A program made the translations under genes and the position numbers. From Thalassotalea euphylliae (GTDB lineage Bacteria; Pseudomonadota; Gammaproteobacteria; Enterobacterales; Alteromonadaceae), in the NCBI RefSeq assembly GCF_003390395.1, contig NZ_QUOV01000001.1:4216001-4280000 (forward strand): 64,000 nt of DNA, given 5' to 3'. Every line of letters starts with the position of its first letter. The first letter of the stretch is position 1. The notes under the pieces were generated by a model that made no database searches, was not told where the DNA came from, and was given only the letters and a program-made list of their open reading frames with translations. Positions 37,506-47,431 of the stretch are shown here, piece after piece.

Positions 37506-39284
37506 TTATTGAGCAAACTGAAACTTATGCAGCTGCGCGTAAGCGCCATCTTGCGCTAGTAACGCTTCGTGATTGCCTTGCTCTATCACTTTACCCTGAT
37601 CGATCACCAAAATATTGGTGGCACTTTCAATCGTCGATAAACGGTGAGCGATAATGATTGATGTGCGTTGCTGTTGCAGTTCGGTCAAAGCATCCTGAAT
37701 ATGGCGCTCAGATTCAGTGTCTAGCGCACTGGTGGCTTCATCTAAAATTAAGAAAGGTGCATCACATAGCAATGCTCTAGCAATTGCCACGCGTTGACGT
37801 TGACCACCTGATAGCAGGGCGCCATTGTCACCAATATTGGTGTCTAAGCCTTGTGGCAATTTGTCGGCAAATTCCAATACGTGAGCTTTCTTTGCGGCTG
37901 CGATGATTTCTTCGCGGCTTGCTTCAGGCTTGGCATACGCAATATTGTTAGCAAGCGAGTCGTTAAACAGCACAACTTGTTGAGATACATAAGCAAATTG
38001 GCGACGTAGCGATTTAATCGTCAGTGTCGAGATATCGGTATCGTCAATTAAAATTTCGCCTTTTTGCGCTTGATAGAACCTTAATAACAACGACGTTAAC
38101 GTCGATTTACCGCTACCAGAGCGGCCCACCAAAGCAATTGTTTCGCCGGTATTGGCGTGAAAGCTGATATTGTCGAGCGTTAGCTTTTCTTCATTCGGGT
38201 ATGCGAAGCTCACATTGCGAACGGTTAACGCACCTTGCGATTGCTCAAGCACCTTATCACCAGTTTCTTGCTCTGGTTGCTTGTCGAGCAGTTCAAAAAT
38301 ACTGCTACTCGCCGCCATTCCGCGCTGGAATTCATTGTTCACATTAGTGAGCAGTTTCAGTGGCCTCAATAGCATGGTCATATAAGTCACTACGCCCATA
38401 AATACACCGGGCGTTAAGCTGTCAACAAAGCCATCAAGGGTGGCCACATACAGTACAAAGGCTAAAGCGAAGGACGCAATAATTTGAATAATTGGCACAC
38501 TGGCAGACTTAGCGGTGACCATTTTCATCCGCTGCTGGCGATTGTGCTTATTAATTTGGTAGAAGCGATCATTTTCACGCTCTTGGCCATCAAACGTGAT
38601 AACAACCTTGTGTCCGTTAAACGTTTGCTCTGCAGCGCTGGTCACTTCACCCATGGCGTTTTGAATATTTTTACTGATCTTGCGAAAACGTTTAGACACT
38701 ATAGTCACAATCACCGCGATAATTGGCGTGATCACTAAGAAAATCGCCGATAACTGCCAGCTTTCCCAAAACATTAGGAATAGTAAGCCAATTACAAAGC
38801 CGCCTTGCTGAACCAGCGTCAATAATGACTTGCTCACCGCTTGTAACACTTGCTCCGTGTCAAACGTTAGCTTGGAAATTAAGGTACCCGTAGACGTGCT
38901 ATCGTGAAAGGCAACAGGCATTGCCATAACATGCTTAAAAATTTTCTGGCGCAAGTCGGCAACCACATTGTTGCCAACCCAAGCTAAACAGTAATTGCTT
39001 AAGAAGTGGAAAGTGCCGCGCAAAATAAAGCAGACAATCACAAACAGCGGGGCCCACTTCATAAACTCTGGGTTTTTGCCTGTTAAGCCTTCATCGATCA
39101 GCGCTGGCAATTTAGATAAGAAGTAAACATCAATTGAGGCATAGCCAAGCATACAAAAGATCGCGAAAAACGATGCTGCTCGGTAAGGAAACGCATGGCG
39201 AATCAAGCGCTTAAAATTAAGCCAAGTGTTTAACTCGGTTACGTGTTGTTCGGCTGGCGATACTTCTTTGGAGCCATTTCCCAT
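37506..39284 (-). CDS. msbA: Lipid A export ATP-binding/permease protein MsbA
   Basis: The 592-aa half-transporter has six membrane helices in the first 320 residues, then an ABC ATPase: Walker A LVGRSGSGKSTL, Q-loop YVSQQVVLFNDSLANNIAY, signature LSGGQRQRVAIARAL, Walker B FLILDEATSALD and switch IIAHRLST. It flips lipid A-core across the inner membrane as a homodimer. The common partner lpxK is not adjacent in this window. The length is that of E. coli MsbA plus a short N-terminal extension. Confidence 0.93.
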   Translation of the reverse strand: MGNGSKEVSPAEQHVTELNTWLNFKRLIRHAFPYRAASFFAIFCMLGYASIDVYFLSKLPALIDEGLTGKNPEFMKWAPLFVIVCFILRGTFHFLSNYCLAWVGNNVVADLRQKIFKHVMAMPVAFHDSTSTGTLISKLTFDTEQVLQAVSKSLLTLVQQGGFVIGLLFLMFWESWQLSAIFLVITPIIAVIVTIVSKRFRKISKNIQNAMGEVTSAAEQTFNGHKVVITFDGQERENDRFYQINKHNRQQRMKMVTAKSASVPIIQIIASFALAFVLYVATLDGFVDSLTPGVFMGVVTYMTMLLRPLKLLTNVNNEFQRGMAASSSIFELLDKQPEQETGDKVLEQSQGALTVRNVSFAYPNEEKLTLDNISFHANTGETIALVGRSGSGKSTLTSLLLRFYQAQKGEILIDDTDISTLTIKSLRRQFAYVSQQVVLFNDSLANNIAYAKPEASREEIIAAAKKAHVLEFADKLPQGLDTNIGDNGALLSGGQRQRVAIARALLCDAPFLILDEATSALDTESERHIQDALTELQQQRTSIIIAHRLSTIESATNILVIDQGKVIEQGNHEALLAQDGAYAQLHKFQFAQ

Positions 39285-39429
39285 GGATTAAATTCTCGTG
39301 TCTTGCGTATGCAATCTAGCTGAAATAATAACTTAGCGCTGATAGAAAGCGTTCTGCGCTGAAATTTTGCTAATTATATACAAAGTTTGTGGGCATTGGC
39401 ATGACTGTATAAGATTCTCGTCAATGTGA

Positions 39430-39828
39430 TTAATCTTCTGGCAAACAGCCGTGAGGGATCGGCTTCATGGTTTCAGGGTCAACACAGACAAAAGTCACAT
39501 CGTGCACTTCACAGATAACGCAATGAGTTGATTTATTGCGCACCAGTACATCAACCGTGATTGAGGTACGACCAAGGTTCTTGGTTTTCATCCCAAATTC
39601 GATGATATTGCCTTTGAAAGCTGGCGCACGAAAATTAATTTCGCCAAATCGAGCCGTTACCATGGTCATATCATCTTGGTTACCTAATTGGCACTTGGCG
39701 TAGATGTAAATTTCTTCGTCTATCCACGCCAACATAGTGCCACCAAACAAGGTGTCATTGTGATTAAGGTTGCCGGTTTGCACTAAACGGCGACCGAAAA
39801 AGGCCCAATCTTGCGAGGCTGATGTCAT
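39430..39828 (-). CDS. Acyl-CoA thioesterase, YciA-like hotdog fold
   Basis: The 132-aa single hotdog domain carries NLNHNDTLFGGTMLAWIDEEIYIYAK, the typical thioesterase motif with the helix-start Asn/Asp, and the ARFGEINFRAPAFKGNIIEFGMK strand. It hydrolyses acyl-CoA in the cytoplasm; specificity is unclear. It is divergent from ubiE with about 200 bp between the starts and no obvious operon partner. Confidence 0.85.
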   Translation of the reverse strand: MTSASQDWAFFGRRLVQTGNLNHNDTLFGGTMLAWIDEEIYIYAKCQLGNQDDMTMVTARFGEINFRAPAFKGNIIEFGMKTKNLGRTSITVDVLVRNKSTHCVICEVHDVTFVCVDPETMKPIPHGCLPED

Positions 39829-40026
39829 TCGTTATACCTATCAGTAAAGTGTTGAAGTTAAGTTTATCACGCTCGGCCAGTAATCAGGCGATATGTCGCA
39901 GAAAAACCCCCAAAGTAATCCAAGATGCCCTAGATCAATCTCTCGCTAAAATATATCGGCAAAAGCTGATTTTAACTAAGGCTTGCAGTACACTAGCGTC
40001 AACTTGAAAAGGTAAACGAATAATTG

Positions 40027-40818
40027 ATGTCTCAGCCCATGCAGCACGAACAAACTGAAAACCAAAACGCAACGGATCAAGAAACCACTCATTTTGGCTA
40101 CCAAACGGTAGAAAAAGGTTCTAAAGAATCTATGGTGGCAGGTGTATTCCACTCTGTAGCGAAACAATACGACATTATGAATGACTTGATGTCTTTCGGT
40201 ATTCATCGCTTGTGGAAACGTTTTACCATTGACGCTTCAGGCGTGCGCCCTGGCAATAAAGTTTTAGATTTAGCCGGTGGCACGGGCGACTTAACGGCGA
40301 AGTTCTCTCAGCTTGTGGGCAAAGACGGCAAAGTGATTTTGGCAGACATCAATAGCTCAATGCTTAATGTAGGTCGTGACAAATTGCGTGACCGCGGCTT
40401 AGTGCAAAACATTGAGTATGTGCAAGCAAACGCCGAACACTTACCATTTGAAGAAAATACCTTTGATATTGTGACCATTGCTTTTGGTCTACGTAATGTC
40501 ACCAACAAAGACAACGCATTGCGTTCAATTTTCCGTGTATTAAAACCAGGTGGACGGCTACTGGTATTAGAGTTTTCAAAGCCTGAGCACGAAATCCTTA
40601 ACAAAGCTTACGACTTCTATTCATTCAACATTTTGCCAAAAATGGGTGAACTGGTCGCCAAAGACGGTGAAAGCTACCAGTACTTAGCCGAGTCAATTCG
40701 CATGCACCCAGATCAAGAAACGTTAAAAACTATGATGAATGATGCAGGCTTTGAACAAACTACTTATCACAACTTAACCGGTGGTATTGTGGCGTTACAC
40801 AAGGGCTACAAGTTCTAA
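40027..40818 (+). CDS. ubiE: Ubiquinone/menaquinone biosynthesis C-methyltransferase UbiE
   Basis: A class I SAM methyltransferase of about 263 aa: [67 protein letters not shown] and [14 protein letters not shown], all UbiE signatures. It methylates the benzoquinol or naphthoquinol ring of ubiquinone and menaquinone precursors. The start is ATG 40027; a TTG immediately before (40024) is in frame and has better spacing to AAGG, so either could be used. It leads the ubiE-ubiJ-ubiB cluster. Confidence 0.97.
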   Translation: MSQPMQHEQTENQNATDQETTHFGYQTVEKGSKESMVAGVFHSVAKQYDIMNDLMSFGIHRLWKRFTIDASGVRPGNKVLDLAGGTGDLTAKFSQLVGKDGKVILADINSSMLNVGRDKLRDRGLVQNIEYVQANAEHLPFEENTFDIVTIAFGLRNVTNKDNALRSIFRVLKPGGRLLVLEFSKPEHEILNKAYDFYSFNILPKMGELVAKDGESYQYLAESIRMHPDQETLKTMMNDAGFEQTTYHNLTGGIVALHKGYKF

Positions 40819-40821
40819 TTT

Positions 40822-41457
40822 ATGCGACCTGCTTTACTTGCTCAATTGCTGTGTTCAGCGATAGAAACTATCGCTAATCAAGCGTTTGCACTAAGTGAAA
40901 GGCCAGTAACTTTTGCCGAAAAGTATCAAGGCAAAGCACTTGCTATTGACCTCAAAGAGCTCGGCTTTTCACTGCAATTTCAATATATCTCTGCGAAGTT
41001 ATTAGTCACAAGTCCTGAGCAGCCAGCTGCTGATTGCACCATTACCACTAGCTTATCAACACTGAACAAAATAAAAAGTGAGTACCAACTTACTGAATTA
41101 ATAAAGGCAGACCAGCTCGATATTTCGGGCGATATGAAACTCGCACAGCAGTTTGCTGCCTTGGCAGAAAGTATTGAGATTGATTGGGGCAGTGCCATTG
41201 AGGCACATATTGGTGATGTTGCAACGCACAAGTTGCTAAGCCTTGTGGCTAAAGCGAAAGACAAGCTGAATTTTGCTAAAGCACAAATAAGCGCGGATAT
41301 GAGCGAATACTTGGTCTTTGAGCAACAGTTAGTGGTTTCTGCTAGCGAATTGCGTCACTTTAACGAAGGCGTAAAAGACAACCAGCAATACGCTGAGCAG
41401 CTTGCTCAACGCATTGATGATCTGTCAGCAAAAATCTCGAAACTCAGCCATCATTAG
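40822..41457 (+). CDS. ubiJ: Ubiquinone biosynthesis accessory factor UbiJ
   Basis: The 211-aa protein has an N-terminal SCP2-like lipid-binding domain (residues about 15-110: PVTFAEKYQGKALAIDLKEL, ADQLDISGDMKLAQQFAAL) and a C-terminal coiled coil (about 170-208). UbiJ with UbiK organises the soluble ubiquinone-biosynthetic complex. It starts 3 bp after ubiE stops, so translation is coupled. Confidence 0.93.
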   Translation: MRPALLAQLLCSAIETIANQAFALSERPVTFAEKYQGKALAIDLKELGFSLQFQYISAKLLVTSPEQPAADCTITTSLSTLNKIKSEYQLTELIKADQLDISGDMKLAQQFAALAESIEIDWGSAIEAHIGDVATHKLLSLVAKAKDKLNFAKAQISADMSEYLVFEQQLVVSASELRHFNEGVKDNQQYAEQLAQRIDDLSAKISKLSHH

Positions 41458-41590
41458 CGGGTATAGCTCACTAAGAATTTGGCTTTGTTAATCTCAGCTT
41501 TGTAAACAAGAGCCTTGTAACTCTTAGCCTTATAAAATATGGCAAGTCAAAATAAGCGGCTTCAGCCAATAACACTAACGGAATGCCAAC

Positions 41591-43234
41591 GTGCGCAGCT
41601 TACGAATTTATCGAATTATTAAAACCTTTCTTCAGCATGGATTAGACGATCTGCTGCCAAGCAAAGCTATTCCTTGGTACGTAAAACTGGCAAGGCTTTC
41701 ACTGTTTTGGTTATACAACAAACATTCAGATAAAAGCGATGCCCAGCGTTTTCGTTTAGCCATTGAGGCGTTAGGGCCTGTATTTATCAAGTTTGGTCAA
41801 ATGCTCTCAACACGCCGAGACCTGTTGCCACAAGCCTTTGCCGAAGAGCTGGCATTACTACAAGACCAAGTACCACCCTTTTCTGGCGAGCAAGCCTTAA
41901 AACAAATAGAAAAATCGATTGGTCGCGAAGCCTTTGCCACCCATTTTAAAAACTTTGAACAAGAGCCGCTTGCGTCTGCTTCGATTGCACAAGTGCATAC
42001 CGCCACGTTACTAGATGACGACGGTAACAACATAGAAGTCGTACTAAAAGTACTTCGCCCGGGTATTGAAAAAACCATTATCGCTGACATTAACGTTATG
42101 TTGATGTTTGCAGGCATTGTCGCCAAGTGGCTGCCTGACGGTAAACGGTTGCGTCCAAAAGAAGTGGTGAACGAATACAAGAAAACCATTTTAGATGAAT
42201 TAGACTTAAACCGTGAAGCGGCTAATGCCATTCAACTAAAGCGCAATTTCACGCAAGGCCGTGATACAGATCACCACTTATACGTTCCTGAAATTTACAG
42301 CAGCTATTGCCACAAGAACGTTTTAGTGATGGAGCGCATCTATGGCATAGGTGTTGGAGAAGTAGCCACCTTGCAGGAACTTGGCTGCAATATGAAGCTC
42401 TTGGCTGAACGCGGCGTTGAAGTGTTTTTCACGCAAGTATTTCGCGACAGCTTCTTCCATGCCGATATGCACCCCGGCAATGTATTCGTTAACGCCAGCA
42501 ACCCTAGCGATCCAACGTGGATCGCCATTGATTGCGGTATTGTTGGCACACTAAACAAAGAAGATAAACGCTATTTAGCTGAAAACTTTGTAGCGTTTTT
42601 CAATCGCGATTACCGCAAAGTAGCGCAATTACATGTCGATTCAGGTTGGGTGCCACGCGACACTAGCGTTGATGAATTCGAATTTGCTATTCGCACGGTT
42701 TGCGAGCCTATTTTTAATAAGCCGCTGGCCGAAATCTCGTTTGGCCAAGTGTTGGTGAACCTGTTTAATACAGCCCGCAGATTTAACATGGAAGTACAAC
42801 CACAACTGGTGTTACTGCAAAAAACCTTACTCTATATCGAAGGTTTAGGGCGCCAACTCTACCCTCAGTTAGATTTATGGCAAACCGCAAAGCCGTTTTT
42901 AGAAAACTGGGTAAAAGAGCAAATGGGGGTTTCGGCAGTTTTTGGCAAAATTAAAGACAACTTGCCGTTCTGGAATGAAAAACTACCTGAAGTACCTGAT
43001 CTGGTTTATGACTTTTTGTACTCAGGAAAACAGGCACATTTACAGCAAATTGAATTATTGACCGAAATCAAACAACACCAGCAAGTAAAATCACGCCAGC
43101 TGACATATTCTATTCTTGCAGCCGGAGCAATGATCACTAGCGCGTTAAGTTTGTCCGCTCAGAACTGGCTTGTTACCTATGCTACTGGTGCTATTGCGGT
43201 GCTATTTGCAATCAAAGCACTCAGCGCTCGCTAG
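41591..43234 (+). CDS. ubiB: Atypical kinase/ATPase UbiB for ubiquinone biosynthesis
   Basis: The 547-aa protein starts at GTG with GGAA upstream. The KxGQ motif reads [16 protein letters not shown], then come the Ala-rich ASASIAQVH loop, the catalytic [12 protein letters not shown] and the metal-binding IAIDCGIVG. Two C-terminal membrane helices ([14 protein letters not shown] and a second one at the very end) anchor it. It is an ADCK/UbiB-family ATPase needed for ubiquinone synthesis. It is separated from ubiJ by 133 bp. The tat genes that follow ubiB in E. coli are absent here. Confidence 0.96.
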   Translation: MRSLRIYRIIKTFLQHGLDDLLPSKAIPWYVKLARLSLFWLYNKHSDKSDAQRFRLAIEALGPVFIKFGQMLSTRRDLLPQAFAEELALLQDQVPPFSGEQALKQIEKSIGREAFATHFKNFEQEPLASASIAQVHTATLLDDDGNNIEVVLKVLRPGIEKTIIADINVMLMFAGIVAKWLPDGKRLRPKEVVNEYKKTILDELDLNREAANAIQLKRNFTQGRDTDHHLYVPEIYSSYCHKNVLVMERIYGIGVGEVATLQELGCNMKLLAERGVEVFFTQVFRDSFFHADMHPGNVFVNASNPSDPTWIAIDCGIVGTLNKEDKRYLAENFVAFFNRDYRKVAQLHVDSGWVPRDTSVDEFEFAIRTVCEPIFNKPLAEISFGQVLVNLFNTARRFNMEVQPQLVLLQKTLLYIEGLGRQLYPQLDLWQTAKPFLENWVKEQMGVSAVFGKIKDNLPFWNEKLPEVPDLVYDFLYSGKQAHLQQIELLTEIKQHQQVKSRQLTYSILAAGAMITSALSLSAQNWLVTYATGAIAVLFAIKALSAR

Positions 43235-43264
43235 CGCTAATTTCTGCTAACGCTAATTCCTATT

Positions 43265-43284
43265 GAGGAGCTAAACTGCTCCTC
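43265..43284 (+). terminator. Hairpin after ubiB
   Basis: GAGGAGC (43265-43271) and GCTCCTC (43278-43284) with a 6-nt loop, 30 bp past the ubiB stop and followed by TTCTAT. Probable terminator with a weak T tract. Confidence 0.6.
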
Positions 43285-43456
43285 TTCTATCTGCTTTCTT
43301 CTGTCCGCAGCTACTCCTTCTTGCTATTCGGCGTAAACCCTCACTCAGAAATTTTCCAGCATTCTCAAAATCAATTGCTAAGCTTGTTTTAAATCAAAAC
43401 CTAAGCAGTAGCCAACTGCTAAGATGAAGAAAATATAGACAAGGAACTCGCTCAGC

Positions 43457-44194
43457 TTGCAAGAAACCATCAAAAAGCTCGCTGGATTTATGCTCGGCAG
43501 TATTCGCGATTTAGCGCCAATTATTGCCGTGATCGTGTTTTTTCAGCTAGTCATTATTCAACAACCCCTACCTAACGTGCTAGAGCTCTTAGTCGGTGTA
43601 CTTTTTGTACTACTCGGCTTGACCTTTTTTATCCATGGTTTAGAGCAAGGCCTGTTTCCTATTGGCGAAACCATGGCTCACGCATTTGCCAAAAAAGGCA
43701 GTGTCTTTTGGCTACTCGTTTTTGCCTTTGCACTGGGTTTTGGTACGACAGTCGCCGAGCCTGCGCTTATTGCCGTTGCGGCAGAAGCCGCTGAGGTCGC
43801 TGCCAGTGGCAATATGATAGCCGCCGATGAAGCAGCAAAAGCTAGCTATGCTAATGGCCTACGATTTACCGTTGCCTTATCAGTTGGACTCGCCATTGTG
43901 CTTGGTGTATTTCGAATTCTTAAGGGGTGGCCAATTCAGTACCTAATTATTGGTGGCTATGTCTTGGTGGTAATTCTTACCTTGTTTGCACCGGTTGAAA
44001 TTATTGGTATCGCATACGACTCTGGCGGTGTTACTACGTCAACGATCACAGTGCCTTTGGTGACCGCTCTCGGGGTCGGCCTTGCTTCTTCCATTAAAGG
44101 TCGTAACCCAATGATTGATGGCTTTGGTTTGATTGCACTCGCATCATTAACGCCAATGATGTTTGTCATGGTTTACGGGATGGTGATGCTATGA
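43457..44194 (+). CDS. DUF1538 multi-pass membrane protein, first copy
   Basis: The 245-aa hydrophobic protein has about six membrane segments. Two related motifs occur: [18 protein letters not shown] and [21 protein letters not shown], suggesting an internal inverted repeat as in many transporters. It starts at TTG with AAGGA upstream; alignment with the neighbouring paralogue (the region before [18 protein letters not shown]) supports this start. DUF1538 proteins have no assigned substrate that I know of. The stop overlaps the second copy by 4 bp (ATGA). It heads a four-gene operon with a PII-like and a CBS protein. Confidence 0.88.
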   Translation: MQETIKKLAGFMLGSIRDLAPIIAVIVFFQLVIIQQPLPNVLELLVGVLFVLLGLTFFIHGLEQGLFPIGETMAHAFAKKGSVFWLLVFAFALGFGTTVAEPALIAVAAEAAEVAASGNMIAADEAAKASYANGLRFTVALSVGLAIVLGVFRILKGWPIQYLIIGGYVLVVILTLFAPVEIIGIAYDSGGVTTSTITVPLVTALGVGLASSIKGRNPMIDGFGLIALASLTPMMFVMVYGMVML

Positions 44195-45000
44195 ACCTAC
44201 TCACGATATTGACCGATCTCGCACAAACCATGTTCAGCACGGTAACAGATGTTATTCCAATTGCCGTTATTATTTTTGGCTTTCAATTTGCCGTCATACG
44301 CCAGCCTGTACCCAATATCGGTAAGGTACTGACAGGGTTTGTTTGGGTTGTCGTCGGCCTAACGTTTTTCTTAGTCGGCTTAGAACGAGCCTTGTTCCCA
44401 CTTGGCAAACTAATGGCGCAGCAACTTACTGACCCTGTGTTTATTGCTGGTGGCGAAGCACTTAACGCGGTTAAACAGGCTATTACACTTAGCTGGCAAG
44501 ACTATGGCTGGGTTTATTTATTCGCTTTCTTAATCGGTTTTAGTACCACCATTGCCGAACCCTCATTAATTGCTGTGGCGATCAAAGCGAACCAAGTTTC
44601 TGGTGGTGCCATTGGCATTTGGGGATTGCGTATTTCAGTTGCACTTGGCGTTGCTATTGGGATTTCTTTGGGTTGTTACCGCATTGTTGTTGGCGACCCT
44701 ATTCACTGGTACATCATTGCTGGCTATGTCGTTGTGGTTATCCAAACCTTATTTGCGCCGAAATTGATTATTCCACTGGCGTATGATTCCGGTGGGGTAA
44801 CAACGTCAACCGTAACCGTGCCATTAGTCGCAGCGCTTGGTTTAGGCCTAGCGGAAACTGTGCCGGGCAGAAGCCCACTTATTGATGGCTTTGGATTAAT
44901 CGCTTTTGCTAGTCTGTTCCCGATGATGTCGGTAATGGCCTATGCACAATTAAGTCAATGGTACGCTCAGCGCAAACGCCCTGAAGCGGCTCAATCTTAA
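44191..45000 (+). CDS. DUF1538 multi-pass membrane protein, second copy
   Basis: The 269-aa paralogue of the preceding protein shares the layout and motifs: [20 protein letters not shown] and [21 protein letters not shown]...[18 protein letters not shown]. About six membrane helices are visible. Having two adjacent copies suggests a heterodimeric transporter or channel. Its start lies inside the end of the first copy. A PII-like gene follows at 9 bp, so the membrane complex is probably gated by nucleotide-sensing proteins. Confidence 0.88.
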   Translation: MNLLTILTDLAQTMFSTVTDVIPIAVIIFGFQFAVIRQPVPNIGKVLTGFVWVVVGLTFFLVGLERALFPLGKLMAQQLTDPVFIAGGEALNAVKQAITLSWQDYGWVYLFAFLIGFSTTIAEPSLIAVAIKANQVSGGAIGIWGLRISVALGVAIGISLGCYRIVVGDPIHWYIIAGYVVVVIQTLFAPKLIIPLAYDSGGVTTSTVTVPLVAALGLGLAETVPGRSPLIDGFGLIAFASLFPMMSVMAYAQLSQWYAQRKRPEAAQS

Positions 45001-45009
45001 GGAATTATT

Positions 45010-45360
45010 ATGCGCTTTAAACTTATTGTGGTCTTCGTGGAAGATGCACTAACAGATCAAGTCGTTGAATCTGCTCGTGAAACAGGCGCGACGGGCGCGA
45101 CTGTTATCAACAATGCTCGCGGAGAAGGGTTAAATAAGTCAAAAACCTTTTTTGGCTTGGATTTAGTCACTCAACGTGACGTGGTGCTGCTATTGGTAGA
45201 AGAGCACATGTCACGCCATATTTTAGAAGAAATCGCCCGAGTAGGTGAGTTTGACGAAAAACCAGGCTCAGGTATTGCTTTCCAAATCGATGTTGAAGAC
45301 GCGGTTGGCGTATCTCATCAAATCAGTCAATTAAGCTCAAGTGTGGAGAACGAACTGTGA
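45010..45360 (+). CDS. PII-family signalling protein linked to DUF1538
   Basis: The 116-aa protein has a ferredoxin-like PII fold: KLIVVFVEDALTDQVVESARETGATGATVINNARGEG, FFGLDLVTQRDVVLLLVEEH and FDEKPGSGIAFQIDVEDAVG. The T-loop position lacks the uridylylated Tyr of GlnB/GlnK, so it belongs to the transporter-associated PII-like group that binds adenine nucleotides or other small ligands directly. Placement right after two membrane proteins mirrors GlnK-AmtB and SbtB-SbtA. It is inferred to gate the DUF1538 pair. Confidence 0.85.
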   Translation: MRFKLIVVFVEDALTDQVVESARETGATGATVINNARGEGLNKSKTFFGLDLVTQRDVVLLLVEEHMSRHILEEIARVGEFDEKPGSGIAFQIDVEDAVGVSHQISQLSSSVENEL

Positions 45361-45761
45361 GTATGAAACAAACCATCAAAGCAAAAGATGTTATGACCTC
45401 AGCCTATGCCCAACTTGACGGCATGCAAACAGTGCGCGAAGCACTTACCGCGATGAAAGAAAAAAATACGCAAGTCGTGATTGTGAACAAACGCGACCAA
45501 CATGACGCTTATGGTATTTTATTGCTGTCAGACATCGCGAAAAAAGTGCTGGCTAAAGACCGCTCGCTTGACCGCGTGAATATTTATGAAATTATGTCTA
45601 AGCCAGTGATGTCGGTGCCGCCAGAAATGGATGTACGCTACTGTGCACGCTTATTTGATAAGTTTGGCTTGAGCTGTGCGCCAGTGATTGAATCAGAGCA
45701 AATTCTGGGCTTAGTTGGCTATCAAGAATTGCTGATGAAAACTATTGAACAATTTGAGTAA
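45357..45761 (+). CDS. CBS-domain pair protein, fourth gene of the DUF1538 operon
   Basis: The 134-aa protein consists of two CBS motifs (KAKDVMTSAYAQLDGMQTVREAL; IMSKPVMSVPPEMDVRYCARLFDKFGLSCAPVIE), forming one Bateman module that usually binds AMP, ATP or related nucleotides. The start is GTG at 45357, with GGAG at 8 nt, overlapping the PII stop by 4 bp; an ATG two codons later is the alternative. With the PII-like protein it gives the operon two nucleotide sensors. A terminator follows at 45811. Confidence 0.88.
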   Translation: MSMKQTIKAKDVMTSAYAQLDGMQTVREALTAMKEKNTQVVIVNKRDQHDAYGILLLSDIAKKVLAKDRSLDRVNIYEIMSKPVMSVPPEMDVRYCARLFDKFGLSCAPVIESEQILGLVGYQELLMKTIEQFE

Positions 45762-45810
45762 TCGCTGACACTGCTTGCAATAAGCTTTTTTCCAAAAAAA
45801 ATACGAAAAA

Positions 45811-45839
45811 GGTCAGCGTGATAACAGCTGACCTTTTTT
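45811..45839. terminator. Two-way terminator between the CBS gene and arsH
   Basis: GGTCAGC (45811-45817) and GCTGACC (45827-45833), preceded by AAAAA and followed by TTTTTT. It serves both convergent units. Confidence 0.92.
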
Positions 45840-45914
45840 ATTCAAAACTAAGACTAAGCGACTAATTTAGCTTAAAGCCCCAGCATACTCAGATGTACTA
45901 GTTCAGACTAGTCA

Positions 45915-46646
45915 CTAGCAACAAGCCGCTTTCCCCTCTACTTTTGCTTCTAGTACATCCGCTTGTGCAACTTGCGCTTTAACTGCTTGTAATGCCTGTG
46001 TATTGCGTTCACTAAACCTGTCGGTGAGCATAGGGTTGGCATCGCGAGTCAACAAAGTGAATTTCATTAACTCTTCCATCACATCAACAATGCGATCCCT
46101 AAAGGGTGACGCTTTCATTGTTCCATCAGGGTTAAACTCTTGCCAAGCTTTCGCTACCGATGATTGATTCGGTATGGTTAGCATACGCATCCACCGACCT
46201 AAGACCCGCATATTGTTGAGCGCATTAAAGCTTTGAGAGCCACCCGTCACTTGCATAATCGCCAGCGTCTTCCCTTGTGTCGGGCGCACAGCACCATCAG
46301 AGAGCGGTATCCAGTCAATTTGATTTTTAAACACCCCTGACATATTGCCGTGAATTTCCGGCGAACTCCACACTTGAGCTTCTGACCACATAACAAGTTG
46401 CCTTAATTCCTTCACTTTTGGGTGCGAAGCCGACGCACCATTATCAAACATTGGCAACTCCGCTGGATTAAAGAACCTCACCTCAGCGCCTAAATGTTCG
46501 AGTATATTGCCCGCTTCTTGTGCCGCAAAACGACTAAAAGAATTCTCTCGTAGCGATCCGTACAGCACCAATACTCTTGGTTTATGGGGGCTCGGCTTAG
46601 TTACAGTTGAACTGAGGTTAAAGGTATTATTTTCTAGGTAATTCAT
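45915..46646 (-). CDS. arsH: ArsH-type NADPH-dependent FMN reductase
   Basis: The 243-aa flavodoxin-fold protein has the FMN phosphate loop [13 protein letters not shown], the [20 protein letters not shown] motif and [19 protein letters not shown], all typical of ArsH. ArsH oxidises trivalent organoarsenicals and can reduce quinones or Cr(VI). The C-terminus ends GKAACC, a vicinal Cys pair. No other ars gene is present. It lies 99 bp downstream of a SigZ-type sigma factor on the same strand, so it is probably that factor's target. Confidence 0.85.
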   Translation of the reverse strand: MNYLENNTFNLSSTVTKPSPHKPRVLVLYGSLRENSFSRFAAQEAGNILEHLGAEVRFFNPAELPMFDNGASASHPKVKELRQLVMWSEAQVWSSPEIHGNMSGVFKNQIDWIPLSDGAVRPTQGKTLAIMQVTGGSQSFNALNNMRVLGRWMRMLTIPNQSSVAKAWQEFNPDGTMKASPFRDRIVDVMEELMKFTLLTRDANPMLTDRFSERNTQALQAVKAQVAQADVLEAKVEGKAACC

Positions 46647-46745
46647 TAGCTATCCTATGTTGGTTAAGACAGCTATAAGACGTGCGTCAGTCTGAAAAGA
46701 CGAAACAACAACGAGAAAAAATCAAAATATTTTGCTAACGCTTAC

Positions 46746-47288
46746 TTAGTCGCAACGTAAACAATTAGTCGGTTTTTCGATAAATTCGATTAAATTACCC
46801 TTTTTATCCAACTCGAAATGGCAGCAGTCATCAAACAAGGTTTTTAATAACATCCGTCCTTTTTGGACGCGAGACTTTAACGTTGAATAGCTAATCCCAA
46901 GCTGCTCTGCGTATTGCTTTTGGGAATGCTCCGAAAGCTCAATAACAGTCAGCAATTCTGCAGTTTCTCGTGGCAGTGCGTTAATAAAAGGCGCGATACA
47001 TTTCGACAACTCTTCTTTAACATCCGGTGGACTATTTTCATACCACAAGTCTTGCGCACTAAGATCTCGGTTTCGTTGTTTTCGATAAAAATCGATGATG
47101 GTGCGGTTAGTAATTTGGAACAGCCAAGGCTTAATACGGCTTTTATCTTTAAGCTCGGGTAACTTGGCGTGTACTTTAATCAAAATTTCCTGCAACAAGT
47201 CTTCAACATCATCAACGTTAGCCACTCGTGATAACAAAAACGCTTTCAAACTACTTTTGTATTGTTGCCAGATAACTTCAAGCTTCAT
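46746..47288 (-). CDS. sigZ: ECF-type RNA polymerase sigma factor, SigZ group
   Basis: The 180-aa sigma-70 family factor has region 2 (VDDVEDLLQEILIKVHAKL...PWLFQITNRTIIDFYRKQ) and region 4 (LPRETAELLTVIELSEHSQKQYAEQLGISYSTLKSRVQKGRMLL). A Cys-rich tail follows: DDCCHFELDKKGN...TNCLRCD. No anti-sigma gene is adjacent, so the tail cysteines may sense metal, metalloid or redox state directly. The upstream region has TGTAAC on the minus strand near 47310, reminiscent of ECF -35 elements, which would mean autoregulation (weak inference). Confidence 0.85.
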   Translation of the reverse strand: MKLEVIWQQYKSSLKAFLLSRVANVDDVEDLLQEILIKVHAKLPELKDKSRIKPWLFQITNRTIIDFYRKQRNRDLSAQDLWYENSPPDVKEELSKCIAPFINALPRETAELLTVIELSEHSQKQYAEQLGISYSTLKSRVQKGRMLLKTLFDDCCHFELDKKGNLIEFIEKPTNCLRCD

Positions 47289-47431
47289 ATCAGTGCACCT
47301 TAGACATGTGTTACATGATAGGGAAGAGTGGGGAAATTTATCACAATCCTCTCAGCAGCTTAAGCCAAATAGTTAGCGAACTCTGCTTGAAGGATTAAAG
47401 ACTTAAAGCAGATGAGCAATGAAAAGCTAGC

